Position numbers and translations under genes: made by a program. Positions 1-10,860 of a stretch of DNA of 64,000 nucleotides are shown here, in pieces; positions within the stretch are counted from its first letter, which is position 1, and each line of letters opens with the position of its first letter. This DNA comes from Paludibacter sp. 47-17 (GTDB lineage: Bacteria; Bacteroidota; Bacteroidia; Bacteroidales; Paludibacteraceae). Under the pieces are notes generated by a model. It did not search any database. It had not been told where the DNA came from and was given only the letters and a program-made list of their open reading frames with translations. The DNA is taken from the NCBI GenBank assembly GCA_001898935.1, contig MKVT01000017.1:1-64000 (forward strand), given 5' to 3'.

Positions 1-53
1 GCCCGGTCACGTCGATGGTACTGCGTCACAGTGGGAGAGTAGATAGCCGCCGT
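1..53 (+). rRNA. rrf: 5S ribosomal RNA, 3' end (partial)
   Basis: The first ~53 bases match the 3' part of a bacterial 5S rRNA: the segment reading GATGGTACTGCG, then the GTGGGAGAGTAG block, ending in GCCGCC. The 5' part lies outside the window, so an rRNA operon probably enters from the left. The exact 3' end is inferred from the start of the T-run near position 53. Confidence 0.85.
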
Positions 54-61
54 TTTTTGAA

Positions 62-2211
<2,150 letters not shown>

Positions 2212-2213
2212 TA

Positions 2214-2789
2214 ATGAGTATGTTTGAGAAACTAGCTAAAAAAATATTTAACAAGAAAGTCCGCACTTTTTTGCGTTCTTCGCAGCGTCAGACGATGTTT
2301 GTTTCCTACAGTCGCGCAACTTCGTTTTTCCTGTTGTTCGAAAGCGATACTGCCGAGCAGAATGCCGGTATTCGACAATTGATCGAACAGCTGAGGACAG
2401 ATGGGAAAAAAGTTACCGCATGGGGCTATTTGCCGGCTAAAGGTACTGGTGCCGATCCGGAAAGCGATATAAAAGTGCTTCATAAAAATGATTTCGATCT
2501 GTTACAGCGTCCCGGGGCGGACGTACTCCATCAGCTTAAAAAAGAGCGTTTTGATGTGCTCATCGACATTACTTCGCACCATTATATCGCGGTCGACTAT
2601 CTCATTCTGAATGCAGAAGCCACCTTGCGGACCGGTATAAAAAAATCCGATCAGCCCCTCTATGATTTCGCCCTGGAAATTCCGGATTTATTGCCGGATG
2701 AGAAGGGTGGTAAAGAGGAAGATCAAACTATAAATAATTACAATCAGCTAATTTTTTATCTCAAAAACATACAATCTAAAGATTATTAG
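2214..2789 (+). CDS. DUF6913 family protein
   Basis: A 191-aa cytoplasmic protein of unknown function that I recognise as the Bacteroidota DUF6913 family. It has a basic N-terminus (FEKLAKKIFNKK), then an alternating alpha/beta region with a DVLIDIT strand near residues 122-128. No signal peptide or membrane segment is visible. It begins 2 nt after ligA and is followed by dapA, which has its own promoter. This ligA-DUF6913-dapA order is, from memory, common in Bacteroidales. The reading frame is clear; the function is not known. Confidence 0.85.
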   Translation: MSMFEKLAKKIFNKKVRTFLRSSQRQTMFVSYSRATSFFLLFESDTAEQNAGIRQLIEQLRTDGKKVTAWGYLPAKGTGADPESDIKVLHKNDFDLLQRPGADVLHQLKKERFDVLIDITSHHYIAVDYLILNAEATLRTGIKKSDQPLYDFALEIPDLLPDEKGGKEEDQTINNYNQLIFYLKNIQSKDY

Positions 2790-2791
2790 AT

Positions 2792-2799
2792 TATTTTTG
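2792..2799 (+). promoter_or_regulatory. -7 promoter element for dapA
   Basis: TATTTTTG matches TAnnTTTG and lies 27 nt before the chosen dapA ATG at 2827. It overlaps the first codons of the longer open frame that begins at 2797, which supports the downstream ATG as the true start. Confidence 0.55.
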
Positions 2800-2826
2800 C
2801 ATCAAATTTTGAAATATAGCTTACAC

Positions 2827-3708
2827 ATGATATCCAGTAAACTAAAAGGGATGGGTGTTGCCCTTATCACACCTTTTAAAGATGATGAGTCGATCGATTT
2901 CGAAGCATTAGCGAGGGTGATAGAGCATCAGATTAAAAACGGTACTGATTATCTGGTGGTGTGTGGAACGACAGCCGAAACGCCGACCCTCACCGAACAG
3001 GAGAAAGATCAGATCAGGGAATTTGTTTTGCAGGTGAATAATGGGCGTATTCCTGTTGTGTTGGGAGTAGGTGGAAATAATACCCGTTCGGTTGTCGAGA
3101 AGCTTCAGACAACAAATCTTGATGGCATCGATGCTATTTTGTCGGTGACTCCTTATTATAATAAACCTTCTCAGGAAGGACTGTACCAGCATTATGCAGC
3201 CATAGCCAAAGCCTCGCCGCTTCCGGTGATTCTTTACAATGTTCCGGGACGCACCGGCGTAAATATGACTGCTTCAACCACGCTGCGTCTGGCAGCCGAC
3301 TTTAAGAATATTTGCGCCGTAAAGGAAGCATCGGGCAATTTCTCGCAGATTGACGATATCATAAAAAATAAGCCGGAAGATTTCATGGTGATTTCGGGCG
3401 ACGACGGAATCACTTTCCCGCTCATTACCCTGGGGGCTGTAGGTGTAATTTCGGTGATCGGTAACGCGTTTCCCAAAGAATTCAGCCGTATGGTTCGCCT
3501 GGCGCTGCAGGGCGATTATCCCAAAGCACGCCAGATTCATCATCGTTTTACAGAATTGATTGAGTTGCTTTTTGTCGAAGGCAACCCCGCCGGTGTGAAA
3601 AGTATGCTGGCACTCATGGGCTTTATCGAAAATAAACTTCGTTTGCCTTTGGTGCCCAACACGATCAAAACCTACGAGAAAATCCGTCAGGTTTTGAATC
3701 AACTTTAA
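2827..3708 (+). CDS. dapA: 4-hydroxy-tetrahydrodipicolinate synthase DapA
   Basis: Condenses pyruvate with aspartate semialdehyde in the first committed step of the diaminopimelate/lysine pathway; cytoplasmic (beta/alpha)8 barrel. The 293-aa product has the family's usual length and motifs: CGTTAE at 46-51, the YNVPGRTG motif with Tyr137, and the Schiff-base lysine K166 in AVKEASGN. The open frame starts at 2797, but the ATG at 2827 (MISSKLKGMG) aligns with family N-termini and lies just after the -7 element. An intrinsic terminator follows. Confidence 0.96.
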   Translation: MISSKLKGMGVALITPFKDDESIDFEALARVIEHQIKNGTDYLVVCGTTAETPTLTEQEKDQIREFVLQVNNGRIPVVLGVGGNNTRSVVEKLQTTNLDGIDAILSVTPYYNKPSQEGLYQHYAAIAKASPLPVILYNVPGRTGVNMTASTTLRLAADFKNICAVKEASGNFSQIDDIIKNKPEDFMVISGDDGITFPLITLGAVGVISVIGNAFPKEFSRMVRLALQGDYPKARQIHHRFTELIELLFVEGNPAGVKSMLALMGFIENKLRLPLVPNTIKTYEKIRQVLNQL

Positions 3709-3735
3709 TAAATAAATTTAATAATCCCCCTCTTA

Positions 3736-3766
3736 AATGCGGCTTTCTGTGGAAGGTCGCATTTTT
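3736..3766 (+). terminator. Intrinsic terminator after dapA
   Basis: AATGCG (3736-3741) pairs with CGCATT (3758-3763), with further imperfect pairing inside, followed by TTTTT. It lies 27 nt after the dapA stop codon. Confidence 0.75.
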
Positions 3767-3810
3767 AGTATAATTAGATACGGAATCATCGTCTTTTGAA
3801 AAAAAATTTT

Positions 3811-3818
3811 TATCTTTC
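3811..3818 (+). promoter_or_regulatory. Probable -7 element for putA
   Basis: TATCTTTC differs from TAnnTTTG at the last base only and lies 17 nt before the putA start. No well-spaced -33 element is evident. Confidence 0.4.
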
Positions 3819-3835
3819 GGAAAAAATACTAATGT

Positions 3836-6800
3836 ATGGAAAAAATCATGAAAGAAACTGTTATTGAGCATGTTAAGCTTTTGCTTGAAGAGTCGGAACG
3901 GGAGATTACCCCTGCCGAACGAAAAGAGCAAAAGAAATATGCGATGCTTATTCAGAATGCAAATGATAAGAATTTATTATCCAGGATGTTGGACGAATCG
4001 TCGCAAATCAGGGATACCCGTAAACTGGCCTTGCGCATTCGACATCTTTTAAAAATTTATGGTATTCCCGGCTTTTTCAATCGTTTCGATACCTTTCTGA
4101 TGGTGGTTTTCGAGAAGTTTGGATACCTGTTTGATACAATTGCCGTACCCCTGTTTAAGAAGAAATTACGCCAGGATACCGCTAAAGTGATTATCAACGA
4201 GAAAAAGTCGGTTTTCCACCGTCATCTTACCTCCCGCAGAAAAGAAAAAATAGGGCAAAACGTAAATTTACTGGGTGAAGTCGTATTGGGCGACCGCGAA
4301 GCCGACCATCGTTACCGGCATTATGTGGAGGCCTTGACCAATCCTCGCATCAACTATATTTCAATTAAAATTTCGGGTATTTATGCACAAATCAGCGCCC
4401 TGAACTATGTGCAGAATAAAAAGGATTTGTGCGAGCGTCTGGCGGTTATTTACCGTCAGGCAATGACCTACCGGTACGAGGATGAAAAAGGCAACCAACA
4501 GGATAAGTTTGTGAACCTCGATATGGAGGAGTATAAAGATACGCATCTTACGCTCGATGTGTTCAAAGAGGTGTTGAGCATGCCCGAGTTTAAACAATAC
4601 TCGGCAGGGATTGTAATTCAGGCTTATCTGCCCGACGCCTGGAGTTTCCAGACCGAATTGCTGGAGTTTGCCACGAAGCGCGTAGCCGAAGGCGGAGCGC
4701 CGTTGAAGATGCGTTTGGTAAAGGGAGCCAACCTGGCCATGGAAACGGTGGTTTCGTCGTTGAAAGGTTGGGAGAATCCGATTTACGACACTAAAATTGA
4801 CGTAGATGCCAATTACCTACGCATCCTCGACCGGGCCTGCAAACCCGAAAATGCGTCGGTGTTGCGTGTGGGCGTTGCTTCACACAATTTATTTACGATT
4901 TCGTACGCTCATTTGCTGGCGCAACGTAACAAAGTGGAAGATTATATCAGCTTTGAAATGCTGGAGGGAATGGCCAATTATCTGCCCAGGGTGCTTAAAT
5001 CGCTTAATAAACAGATCATATTGTACACACCGGTAGTGAGCGATGCCAATTTCCTGAATGCGGTTTCGTACCTGGTACGCCGCCTCGACGAAAATACCGG
5101 TAAAGACAATTTTCTCAGTTATTCGTTCGATCTGAAGTACGGTTCGAAGACCTGGGAGTTTTTACGCGAGCAGTTTGAAGAAGCCTATAAACAAAAGGAT
5201 ACGGTTTCAATTCAGGCCCGTCGTACTCAGAACCGCAATAATGCGCAGGACTTCAAAGTATACGATACCTTCCACAACGAACCGGATACTAATTTCGATT
5301 TGCCTGTGAATCGTCGTTGGGCCGATAATCTGCGGATGAAATGGATGAAGAATGCGACCATCCGGCCTTATATCGTACCGGTACAGGTAGGAGCCGATCG
5401 CATTGAAACCGGCAAGCGCCTGAGTTATGTGGATCATAATCAGAACGATGAGGTGACGGTTTGCGAGGTGGTGCTGTCGGATCAGCCACAGGTAGCTGCC
5501 ATGATCGAAATTGCCGAAAAAGATCCATCGGGATGGAGCGCGCTGGAGCCCGCTGCAGTAAAAGAGATTTTACACCGTACGGCGACCAATTTGGCGAACA
5601 AACGGGGCGATCTGATTGGTTGTATGTCGGCCATCACCGGCAAAACATTTACAGAAGGTGATGTTGAAGTTTCGGAAGCCATTGATTTCTGCCGTTATTA
5701 TCCCCTGTCGCTCGAGAAATTCAGAGCTCAGCAGACCGTCGAATTGCGTCCTAAAGGTTTGGTGTTGGTAATTCCACCCTGGAATTTCCCGACCGCGATT
5801 CCGGTGGGTGGGGTAGTGGCTGCATTGGCCGGTGGCAACCGGGTGATTTTGAAACCCGCTACGGTGGCCTATCCTATAGCCTGGGAATTTGCACAATGTT
5901 TCTGGGAGGCCGGTGTGCCTAAAGAGGCGCTGCAACTGGTTTGTGCCGATGGACGTGCACCGGTGAATTACCTGACTACCCATCCTTCGGTCAAACAAAT
6001 TATTTTTACGGGAGGTACCGATACTGCTCTGAAGCTGATGATGTCGAATCCCGCTTGCCCGATGTCGGCCGAAACGGGCGGCAAAAATGCGATGATTCTT
6101 ACCTCGAGCTGCGACCGCGACCATGCCATACAGAACATCATGACCTCGGCCTTCAGCAATGCAGGGCAAAAATGTTCGGCTTGTTCGTTGCTGCTGCTTG
6201 AAAAAGAAATCTATGACGACGAAGAGTTCCGCGAAAAGCTGAAAGACGCCGCGCTCAGTCTACATGCCGGTTCGGCCTGGAATCCGGGGAATTTTGTGGG
6301 TCCGATGGTTTCGAATTACAACGATAAGCTTGAAAAAGCATTCGAACTGGAGCCGGGCGAAAGCTGGTTGGTTGCCCCCGAATTTACCGATCCGAAAAAA
6401 TACGTACTTCGTCCCACAATTAAATGGGGGGTAAAGCCGGGAAGTTACACCTTTACTACCGAGCTTTTTGCTCCGTTGCTCGCCGTGGTTTGCGTGAACA
6501 ACCTTCAGGAGGCTATCCGGGTGGCTAATTCGTCGGAATACGGATTGACGGCCGGCTTGCAAAGCTTGGATGAAAGCGAGCAGGAAGTATGGAAAAACAG
6601 TATTGAAGCCGGCAACCTGTATATCAACCGTGGTATAACCGGAGCTATCGTGAGTCGTCAGCCTTTCGGAGGGATGAAACGTTCGGCTTTTGGCGCGGGT
6701 ATCAAAGCGGGAGGACCGAATTATGCGGTTTCGTTTATGGAGGTGGAAGAGTTGCGGCAACCGGATGGCGAGGAGCGTCTGGCAGTAGCTGCCGAAAGTT

Positions 6801-7282
6801 ACCAGGCAGCCTGGGAAAATGAATTTTCTGTCGAAAGGGATATTCATCAGATTCACGGCGAATCGAACATTTTCCGTTACCTGCCTGTTAAAAAAATGGT
6901 ACTTCGGGTATTGGAAAACGATAATCTTATCGATCTGCTGATGGTGCTGACGGCGGCTGAATGTGCCGGAGTGAAACTTGATGTGAGCTGTGCGGCCGAT
7001 TCGCCTTTTTTGCCCGCATTGAAAGAAAAAGTGGGTAAGAAGCAACTGGTGACCGAGGATACGGCAGCATTTGCAGCCCGAATGAATCAGTACGAACGCG
7101 TGCGCGTTACCAGCGAGGCGGTTCCTGATGCACTGCTGAAACGGGCAGCCGAAACCGGAGTGTATATCGCCAACCGCCGGCCGCTGACCGAAGGATTGTT
7201 TGAATTGATCCATTACGTACGCGAACAAAGTGTAACGTACGAATATCATCGTTACGGAAATATAGTGGAAGATGCAAAGTAA
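3836..7282 (+). CDS. putA: Bifunctional proline dehydrogenase / P5C dehydrogenase (PutA-like)
   Basis: Two-step oxidation of L-proline to glutamate via delta1-pyrroline-5-carboxylate. The 1148-aa protein has an N-terminal PRODH FAD barrel (about residues 100-460; RLVKGANLAME and YDTKIDVD motifs) and a C-terminal aldehyde dehydrogenase domain (about 560-1010; PPWNFP, FTGG, ETGGKNA). Cys780 in the GQKCSACS motif is the predicted ALDH nucleophile. The last ~130 residues lie beyond the ALDH core. No DNA-binding ribbon-helix-helix is seen at the N-terminus, so it is probably not an autorepressor like the E. coli protein. An alternative ATG lies at 3848. Its 3' end overlaps the next gene by 11 nt. 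Confidence 0.95.
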   Translation: MEKIMKETVIEHVKLLLEESEREITPAERKEQKKYAMLIQNANDKNLLSRMLDESSQIRDTRKLALRIRHLLKIYGIPGFFNRFDTFLMVVFEKFGYLFDTIAVPLFKKKLRQDTAKVIINEKKSVFHRHLTSRRKEKIGQNVNLLGEVVLGDREADHRYRHYVEALTNPRINYISIKISGIYAQISALNYVQNKKDLCERLAVIYRQAMTYRYEDEKGNQQDKFVNLDMEEYKDTHLTLDVFKEVLSMPEFKQYSAGIVIQAYLPDAWSFQTELLEFATKRVAEGGAPLKMRLVKGANLAMETVVSSLKGWENPIYDTKIDVDANYLRILDRACKPENASVLRVGVASHNLFTISYAHLLAQRNKVEDYISFEMLEGMANYLPRVLKSLNKQIILYTPVVSDANFLNAVSYLVRRLDENTGKDNFLSYSFDLKYGSKTWEFLREQFEEAYKQKDTVSIQARRTQNRNNAQDFKVYDTFHNEPDTNFDLPVNRRWADNLRMKWMKNATIRPYIVPVQVGADRIETGKRLSYVDHNQNDEVTVCEVVLSDQPQVAAMIEIAEKDPSGWSALEPAAVKEILHRTATNLANKRGDLIGCMSAITGKTFTEGDVEVSEAIDFCRYYPLSLEKFRAQQTVELRPKGLVLVIPPWNFPTAIPVGGVVAALAGGNRVILKPATVAYPIAWEFAQCFWEAGVPKEALQLVCADGRAPVNYLTTHPSVKQIIFTGGTDTALKLMMSNPACPMSAETGGKNAMILTSSCDRDHAIQNIMTSAFSNAGQKCSACSLLLLEKEIYDDEEFREKLKDAALSLHAGSAWNPGNFVGPMVSNYNDKLEKAFELEPGESWLVAPEFTDPKKYVLRPTIKWGVKPGSYTFTTELFAPLLAVVCVNNLQEAIRVANSSEYGLTAGLQSLDESEQEVWKNSIEAGNLYINRGITGAIVSRQPFGGMKRSAFGAGIKAGGPNYAVSFMEVEELRQPDGEERLAVAAESYQAAWENEFSVERDIHQIHGESNIFRYLPVKKMVLRVLENDNLIDLLMVLTAAECAGVKLDVSCAADSPFLPALKEKVGKKQLVTEDTAAFAARMNQYERVRVTSEAVPDALLKRAAETGVYIANRRPLTEGLFELIHYVREQSVTYEYHRYGNIVEDAK

Positions 7283-8201
7283 AATAGCAATAATCGGATT
7301 AGGAGGAGTGGGAGGTTACTATGGTGGCCTCCTTTCCCGTTACAGTGAACAGCATCCTGAAAAACTGTCGGTGTATTTCATAGCCCGGGGCGCCCATCTG
7401 GAAAAAATAAAAGAAAAAGGATTGACGGTGATTACCGAAACCGGTACTTTCGTGACCAGGCCGGCACTGGCTACCCATCAACCTTCGGAGATCGGTGAAG
7501 TGGATTACCTGGTTATAGCTTCGAAAAGTTACGATCTGGATGAAGTCGCCGGGCAGGTACGTCCCCTGGTGGGTCCGGCAACCATTCTGTTGCCTTTGTT
7601 GAATGGAATTGATAATGTAAGCCGTTTACGTGCTCATTTCCCCGGCAATGAAGTATGGTATGGCTGTGCTTATATAATCGCCCGGCTGAACGAGCCCGGC
7701 GTGGTGGAAAGCTCCGGTAATGTCCATCATCTGCATTTTGGTCACGAAAAGAGAAGTTCGCCGGAGTTGGAATACATCGAAGACCTGTTTAAACAGGCCG
7801 GAATCGAAGCTTCGTTAAAGGCAGAAGCCATCCGGGCTATCTGGCGGAAATTCTTTTATATTTCGACAACGGCGGCCCTGACCACCTATTTGAATACCGG
7901 TTTCCGCGATTTAGTATGGAATGAGGAATACAAACCCCTGTATATCGAATTGATGCAGGAGCTGTTTGCTGTTTCGCAGGCGGAGAATATTGGTCTTTCC
8001 GGTTCGCTTATCGACGATATGATGCGCTATGGCGGCAGTTTACCTGCGGGTACTACCTCATCGATGAACAGCGATTATCTGGCTGGCCGGCGAATTGAAG
8101 TGGAAACGCTGGTGGGAGTGGTAGTGCGCCTGGCGCATAAACACCGGGTGGAAGTTCCGTTGTATGAGAAAATCTATAAGGCTTTAGTTGTCAATTGTTA
8201 A
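7272..8201 (+). CDS. Ketopantoate reductase family protein (ApbA/PanE)
   Basis: A 309-aa NAD(P)H-dependent reductase of the 2-dehydropantoate 2-reductase family, which makes pantoate for coenzyme A synthesis. It has a Rossmann GLGGVGGYYGG dinucleotide-binding loop at residues 9-19 and the helical C-terminal domain with the conserved lysine region IWRKFFY (about 194-200). Its start overlaps the putA end by 11 nt, so the two are probably co-transcribed. Many PanE paralogues act on other 2-oxoacids, so the pantothenate assignment is likely but not certain. The stop codon lies inside a perfect palindrome (8186-8224). Confidence 0.85.
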   Translation: MQSKIAIIGLGGVGGYYGGLLSRYSEQHPEKLSVYFIARGAHLEKIKEKGLTVITETGTFVTRPALATHQPSEIGEVDYLVIASKSYDLDEVAGQVRPLVGPATILLPLLNGIDNVSRLRAHFPGNEVWYGCAYIIARLNEPGVVESSGNVHHLHFGHEKRSSPELEYIEDLFKQAGIEASLKAEAIRAIWRKFFYISTTAALTTYLNTGFRDLVWNEEYKPLYIELMQELFAVSQAENIGLSGSLIDDMMRYGGSLPAGTTSSMNSDYLAGRRIEVETLVGVVVRLAHKHRVEVPLYEKIYKALVVNC

Positions 8202-8224
8202 TTATTAATTAACAATTGACAACT
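8186..8224. repeat. Perfect 39-bp palindrome between convergent genes
   Basis: AGTTGTCAATTGTTAATTA (8186-8204), a single central T (8205), then its exact reverse complement (8206-8224). It covers the stop codon of the ketopantoate reductase gene and ends 10 nt before the ettA stop codon. A 19-bp AT-rich hairpin between convergent genes most likely serves as a bidirectional terminator or mRNA 3'-end stabiliser. A member of a dispersed repeat family is the alternative. Confidence 0.85.
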
Positions 8225-8233
8225 GGAATATTA

Positions 8234-9904
8234 TTAGTTCATCAGTTTTTTATACCGGATACGCTTGGGTCCTTCATCGCCCAGGCGTTTACGTTTGTTT
8301 TCTTCGTATTCCGAATACGAACCTTCGAACACGAACACTTCGGAGTTGCCTTCAAACGCAATGATATGGGTACAAATACGGTCGAGGAACCAGCGGTCGT
8401 GCGAAATAACCACAGCACAACCGGCAAACGCTTCCAGACCTTCTTCGAGCGCCCGGAGCGTGTTTACGTCGATATCGTTGGTAGGTTCGTCGAGCAATAA
8501 AACGTTTGCTTCCGATTTCAGCGTCAGCGCCAGGTGAAGCCGGTTGCGTTCGCCACCCGATAATACGCCACACAATTTTTCCTGATCGCCGCCGGTGAAG
8601 TTGAAACGGGCCAGGTAGGCGCGGGCATTGATTTCCCGTCCGGCTACGCGGATAAACTCCGTTCCGCCGGATATCACCTGGAAAACCGTTTTAGCAGGAT
8701 CAATCGAGCTGTGACTTTGATCCACGTAACCGATTTTAACTGTTTCACCCACTTCAAACGTACCTTTGTCGGCCGCCTCTATTCCCATCATCATTCGGAA
8801 AAGCGTGGTTTTACCCGCACCATTGGGACCGATGATTCCAACTATACCGTTCGGAGGCAGCATGAAATTCAGGTTCTCGAATAATAGTTTCTCGCCAAAA
8901 GCCTTCGAAACATCGATTGCTTCCACGACTTTATTTCCCAGGCGCGGACCATTGGGGATGAAGAGTTCCAGTTTTTCCTCGCGTTCTTTCTGATCCTCGT
9001 TCATCAAGCGGTCGTAGGCTTCCAACCGAGCTTTTCCTTTGGCATGACGGGCTTTTGGAGCCATCCGCACCCATTCCAGCTCACGCTCGAGCGTTTTCCG
9101 GCGTTTGCTCGCCTGTTTTTCTTCCATGGCCATACGGGCGGTTTTTTGCTCCAGCCACGACGAGTAATTTCCCTTCCAGGGTATTCCTTCGCCCCGGTCG
9201 AGCTCCAGAATCCAACCGGCCACATTGTCGAGGAAGTAACGGTCGTGCGTAATGGCAATTACCGTACCCTGGTATTGCTGCAGGTGATGCTCGAGCCATT
9301 CCACCGATTCGGCATCGAGATGGTTGGTAGGCTCGTCGAGCAACAGGATGTCGGGCTGGCGGAGCAGCAGGCGGCATAACGCAACCCGGCGCAGTTCTCC
9401 TCCCGAAAGGTTGGCTATGAGGGCATCTTCGGGCGGACAACGGAGCGCATCCATAGCGCGTTCCAGTTTGTTGTCGATGTTCCAGGCATCCACATGATCC
9501 AGTTTTTCCTGTAACTCACCCTGGCGTGCGATCAACGCATCGAAATCGGCATCGGGATCGGCAAATTTTTCATTAATCTGTTCAAACTCGGCCAGCAGGT
9601 CCATTACCTCCTGTACGCCTTCCTGTACGATTTCCTTTACCGTTTTGGCAGGGTCCAGCTTAGGATCCTGCTCCAGATAACCAACCGTATACCCCGGTGA
9701 AAACACAACCTCGCCCTCGAAATTCTTTTCGACCCCGGCGATGATCTTCAATAAAGTGGATTTACCGGAACCGTTCAACCCGATAATGCCAATCTTGGCT
9801 CCGTAGAAGAACGACAGATAGATGTTGTTTAAAACCCGTTTTTGTGGAGGGAAGGTTTTACTCACCCTCACCATCGAAAAAATTACTTTTTTATCGTCTG
9901 ACAT
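8234..9904 (-). CDS. ettA: ABC-F translational throttle protein EttA
   Basis: A 556-aa ABC-F ATPase with two nucleotide-binding domains and no membrane segments. In characterised relatives it binds the ribosomal E site and gates the first elongation steps according to ATP/ADP. Visible motifs are Walker A GLNGSGKS and signature LSGGELRR with DEPTNHLD in domain 1, the interdomain linker with PKARHAKGKARLEAY, then GPNGAGKT, LSGGERNR and DEPTNDID in domain 2. Length and linker sequence fit EttA better than Uup or antibiotic-resistance ABC-F proteins. It is divergent from the START-like gene and has its own -7 element at 9925-9932. Confidence 0.95.
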   Translation of the reverse strand: MSDDKKVIFSMVRVSKTFPPQKRVLNNIYLSFFYGAKIGIIGLNGSGKSTLLKIIAGVEKNFEGEVVFSPGYTVGYLEQDPKLDPAKTVKEIVQEGVQEVMDLLAEFEQINEKFADPDADFDALIARQGELQEKLDHVDAWNIDNKLERAMDALRCPPEDALIANLSGGELRRVALCRLLLRQPDILLLDEPTNHLDAESVEWLEHHLQQYQGTVIAITHDRYFLDNVAGWILELDRGEGIPWKGNYSSWLEQKTARMAMEEKQASKRRKTLERELEWVRMAPKARHAKGKARLEAYDRLMNEDQKEREEKLELFIPNGPRLGNKVVEAIDVSKAFGEKLLFENLNFMLPPNGIVGIIGPNGAGKTTLFRMMMGIEAADKGTFEVGETVKIGYVDQSHSSIDPAKTVFQVISGGTEFIRVAGREINARAYLARFNFTGGDQEKLCGVLSGGERNRLHLALTLKSEANVLLLDEPTNDIDVNTLRALEEGLEAFAGCAVVISHDRWFLDRICTHIIAFEGNSEVFVFEGSYSEYEENKRKRLGDEGPKRIRYKKLMN

Positions 9905-9924
9905 TTTTTTTATAATTTAAAGTG

Positions 9925-9932
9925 CAAAGATA
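9925..9932 (-). promoter_or_regulatory. -7 promoter element for ettA
   Basis: Read on the minus strand this is TATCTTTG, a perfect TAnnTTTG match, 20 nt upstream of the ettA ATG. Confidence 0.7.
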
Positions 9933-9946
9933 AGAAGAATTCAATA

Positions 9947-9954
9947 TAATTTTG
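9947..9954 (+). promoter_or_regulatory. -7 promoter element for the START-like gene
   Basis: TAATTTTG matches TAnnTTTG and lies 47 nt before the ATG at 10,002. It is only 14 bp from the opposing ettA -7 element, so the two promoters are back to back and their upstream parts overlap. Confidence 0.6.
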
Positions 9955-10001
9955 CTAAATTGCAGACCCAAATTATTAATGAGAAAGGGAGCCTGAAAAA
10001 T

Positions 10002-10385
10002 ATGAAGAAATCGAAAATTAAAATTGAATATCCCTTGAACAACGCTTCGCTGACCATACTGTGGAACAGTATCGGGACACAATACGGCCTTTCGGAGTGG
10101 TTTGCTGATGAGGTGACGGTGGACGATACCACCTACACCTTCCGGTGGGACGATTGGGAACAGGAAGCGCGGCTGTTGCATTTGCGGCAGAATTCCTACA
10201 TTCGCTTTCAATGGGAAGAGGATAAAGGTACGGACGCCTACTTTGAGATCAAAATTGTGACATCTGAGCTGACCCGGGAACTGGTGTTGCAGGTAACCGA
10301 CTATGCCGGTCCCGAAGAAGGCGATGAAGTGATTTTGTTGTGGAATAAAAGTGTTGAAAAACTGCGCCGTTTAACAGGTATGTAA
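10002..10385 (+). CDS. START-like domain protein (Bacteroidota family)
   Basis: A 127-aa cytoplasmic protein resembling the small SRPBCC/START-like family found throughout Bacteroidota, with the hydrophobic-pocket fold also seen in AHSA1 proteins. The conserved central stretch includes LSEWFAD and RWDDWEQ (about residues 30-60). The ATG at 10,002 (MKKSKIKIEYPL) is preferred over an upstream frame opening at 9960, which lies within the promoter/transcription start region. The ligand and function are unknown. The YqeY-like gene follows after 12 nt. Confidence 0.8.
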   Translation: MKKSKIKIEYPLNNASLTILWNSIGTQYGLSEWFADEVTVDDTTYTFRWDDWEQEARLLHLRQNSYIRFQWEEDKGTDAYFEIKIVTSELTRELVLQVTDYAGPEEGDEVILLWNKSVEKLRRLTGM

Positions 10386-10397
10386 TTGTAAGAAAAA

Positions 10398-10859
10398 ATG
10401 GAAATATTATTTGATCAAATCAGCGCCGATATTAAAACGGCGATGCTCGCCCGTGAGAAAGTGGCACTGGAAGCCCTCCGGGGTATTAAAAAAGAATTTC
10501 TGGAAGCTAAAACAGCTAAAGGAGGTGATGGAACACTGTCCGATGAGCAGGCTGTAAAAATACTTCATAAAATGCTGAAACAACGCAAGGAGTCGGCTCA
10601 GATTTATGCTGCACAGGGGAGGCCGGACCTGGCCGGTAATGAATTGGCCGAAGCCGCCGTCATTGAACGTTATTTGCCGGCGCAACTTTCGGATGCCGAA
10701 CTGGAAGAGGCCGTAAGGGCGGTGATCGCCCAGGTGGGAGCCCGGGGACCTCAGGATATGGGTAAAGTAATGGGGATAGCTTCCAAGCAACTAGCCGGCA
10801 AGACCGAAGGCCGGTTGATTTCCGAAAAAGTAAAGTCGTTGCTGGCTGCAATGGGATAG
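10398..10859 (+). CDS. GatB/YqeY domain-containing protein
   Basis: A 153-aa all-helical protein of the YqeY family, related to the tRNA-binding tail domain of GatB. Typical features are EALRGIKKEF near residues 25-34, the RKESAQIY motif, the ERYLPAQLS motif around 87-95, and a C-terminal GKVMGIASKQLAGK segment. The cellular role is not established; a link to tRNA-dependent amidation is inferred from homology only. It is 12 nt after the START-like gene and 1 nt before the DUF456 gene, so these probably form one operon. Confidence 0.9.
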   Translation: MEILFDQISADIKTAMLAREKVALEALRGIKKEFLEAKTAKGGDGTLSDEQAVKILHKMLKQRKESAQIYAAQGRPDLAGNELAEAAVIERYLPAQLSDAELEEAVRAVIAQVGARGPQDMGKVMGIASKQLAGKTEGRLISEKVKSLLAAMG

Positions 10860-10860
10860 C

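Noticed and set aside
6260-7249. A 329-codon open frame on the minus strand
   Set aside because: It is antisense to the aldehyde dehydrogenase part of putA and shows no recognisable domain.
8186-8224. The 39-bp palindrome as an insertion-sequence end or attachment site
   Set aside because: No transposase, integrase or target duplication lies nearby; a bidirectional terminator or dispersed repeat explains it better.
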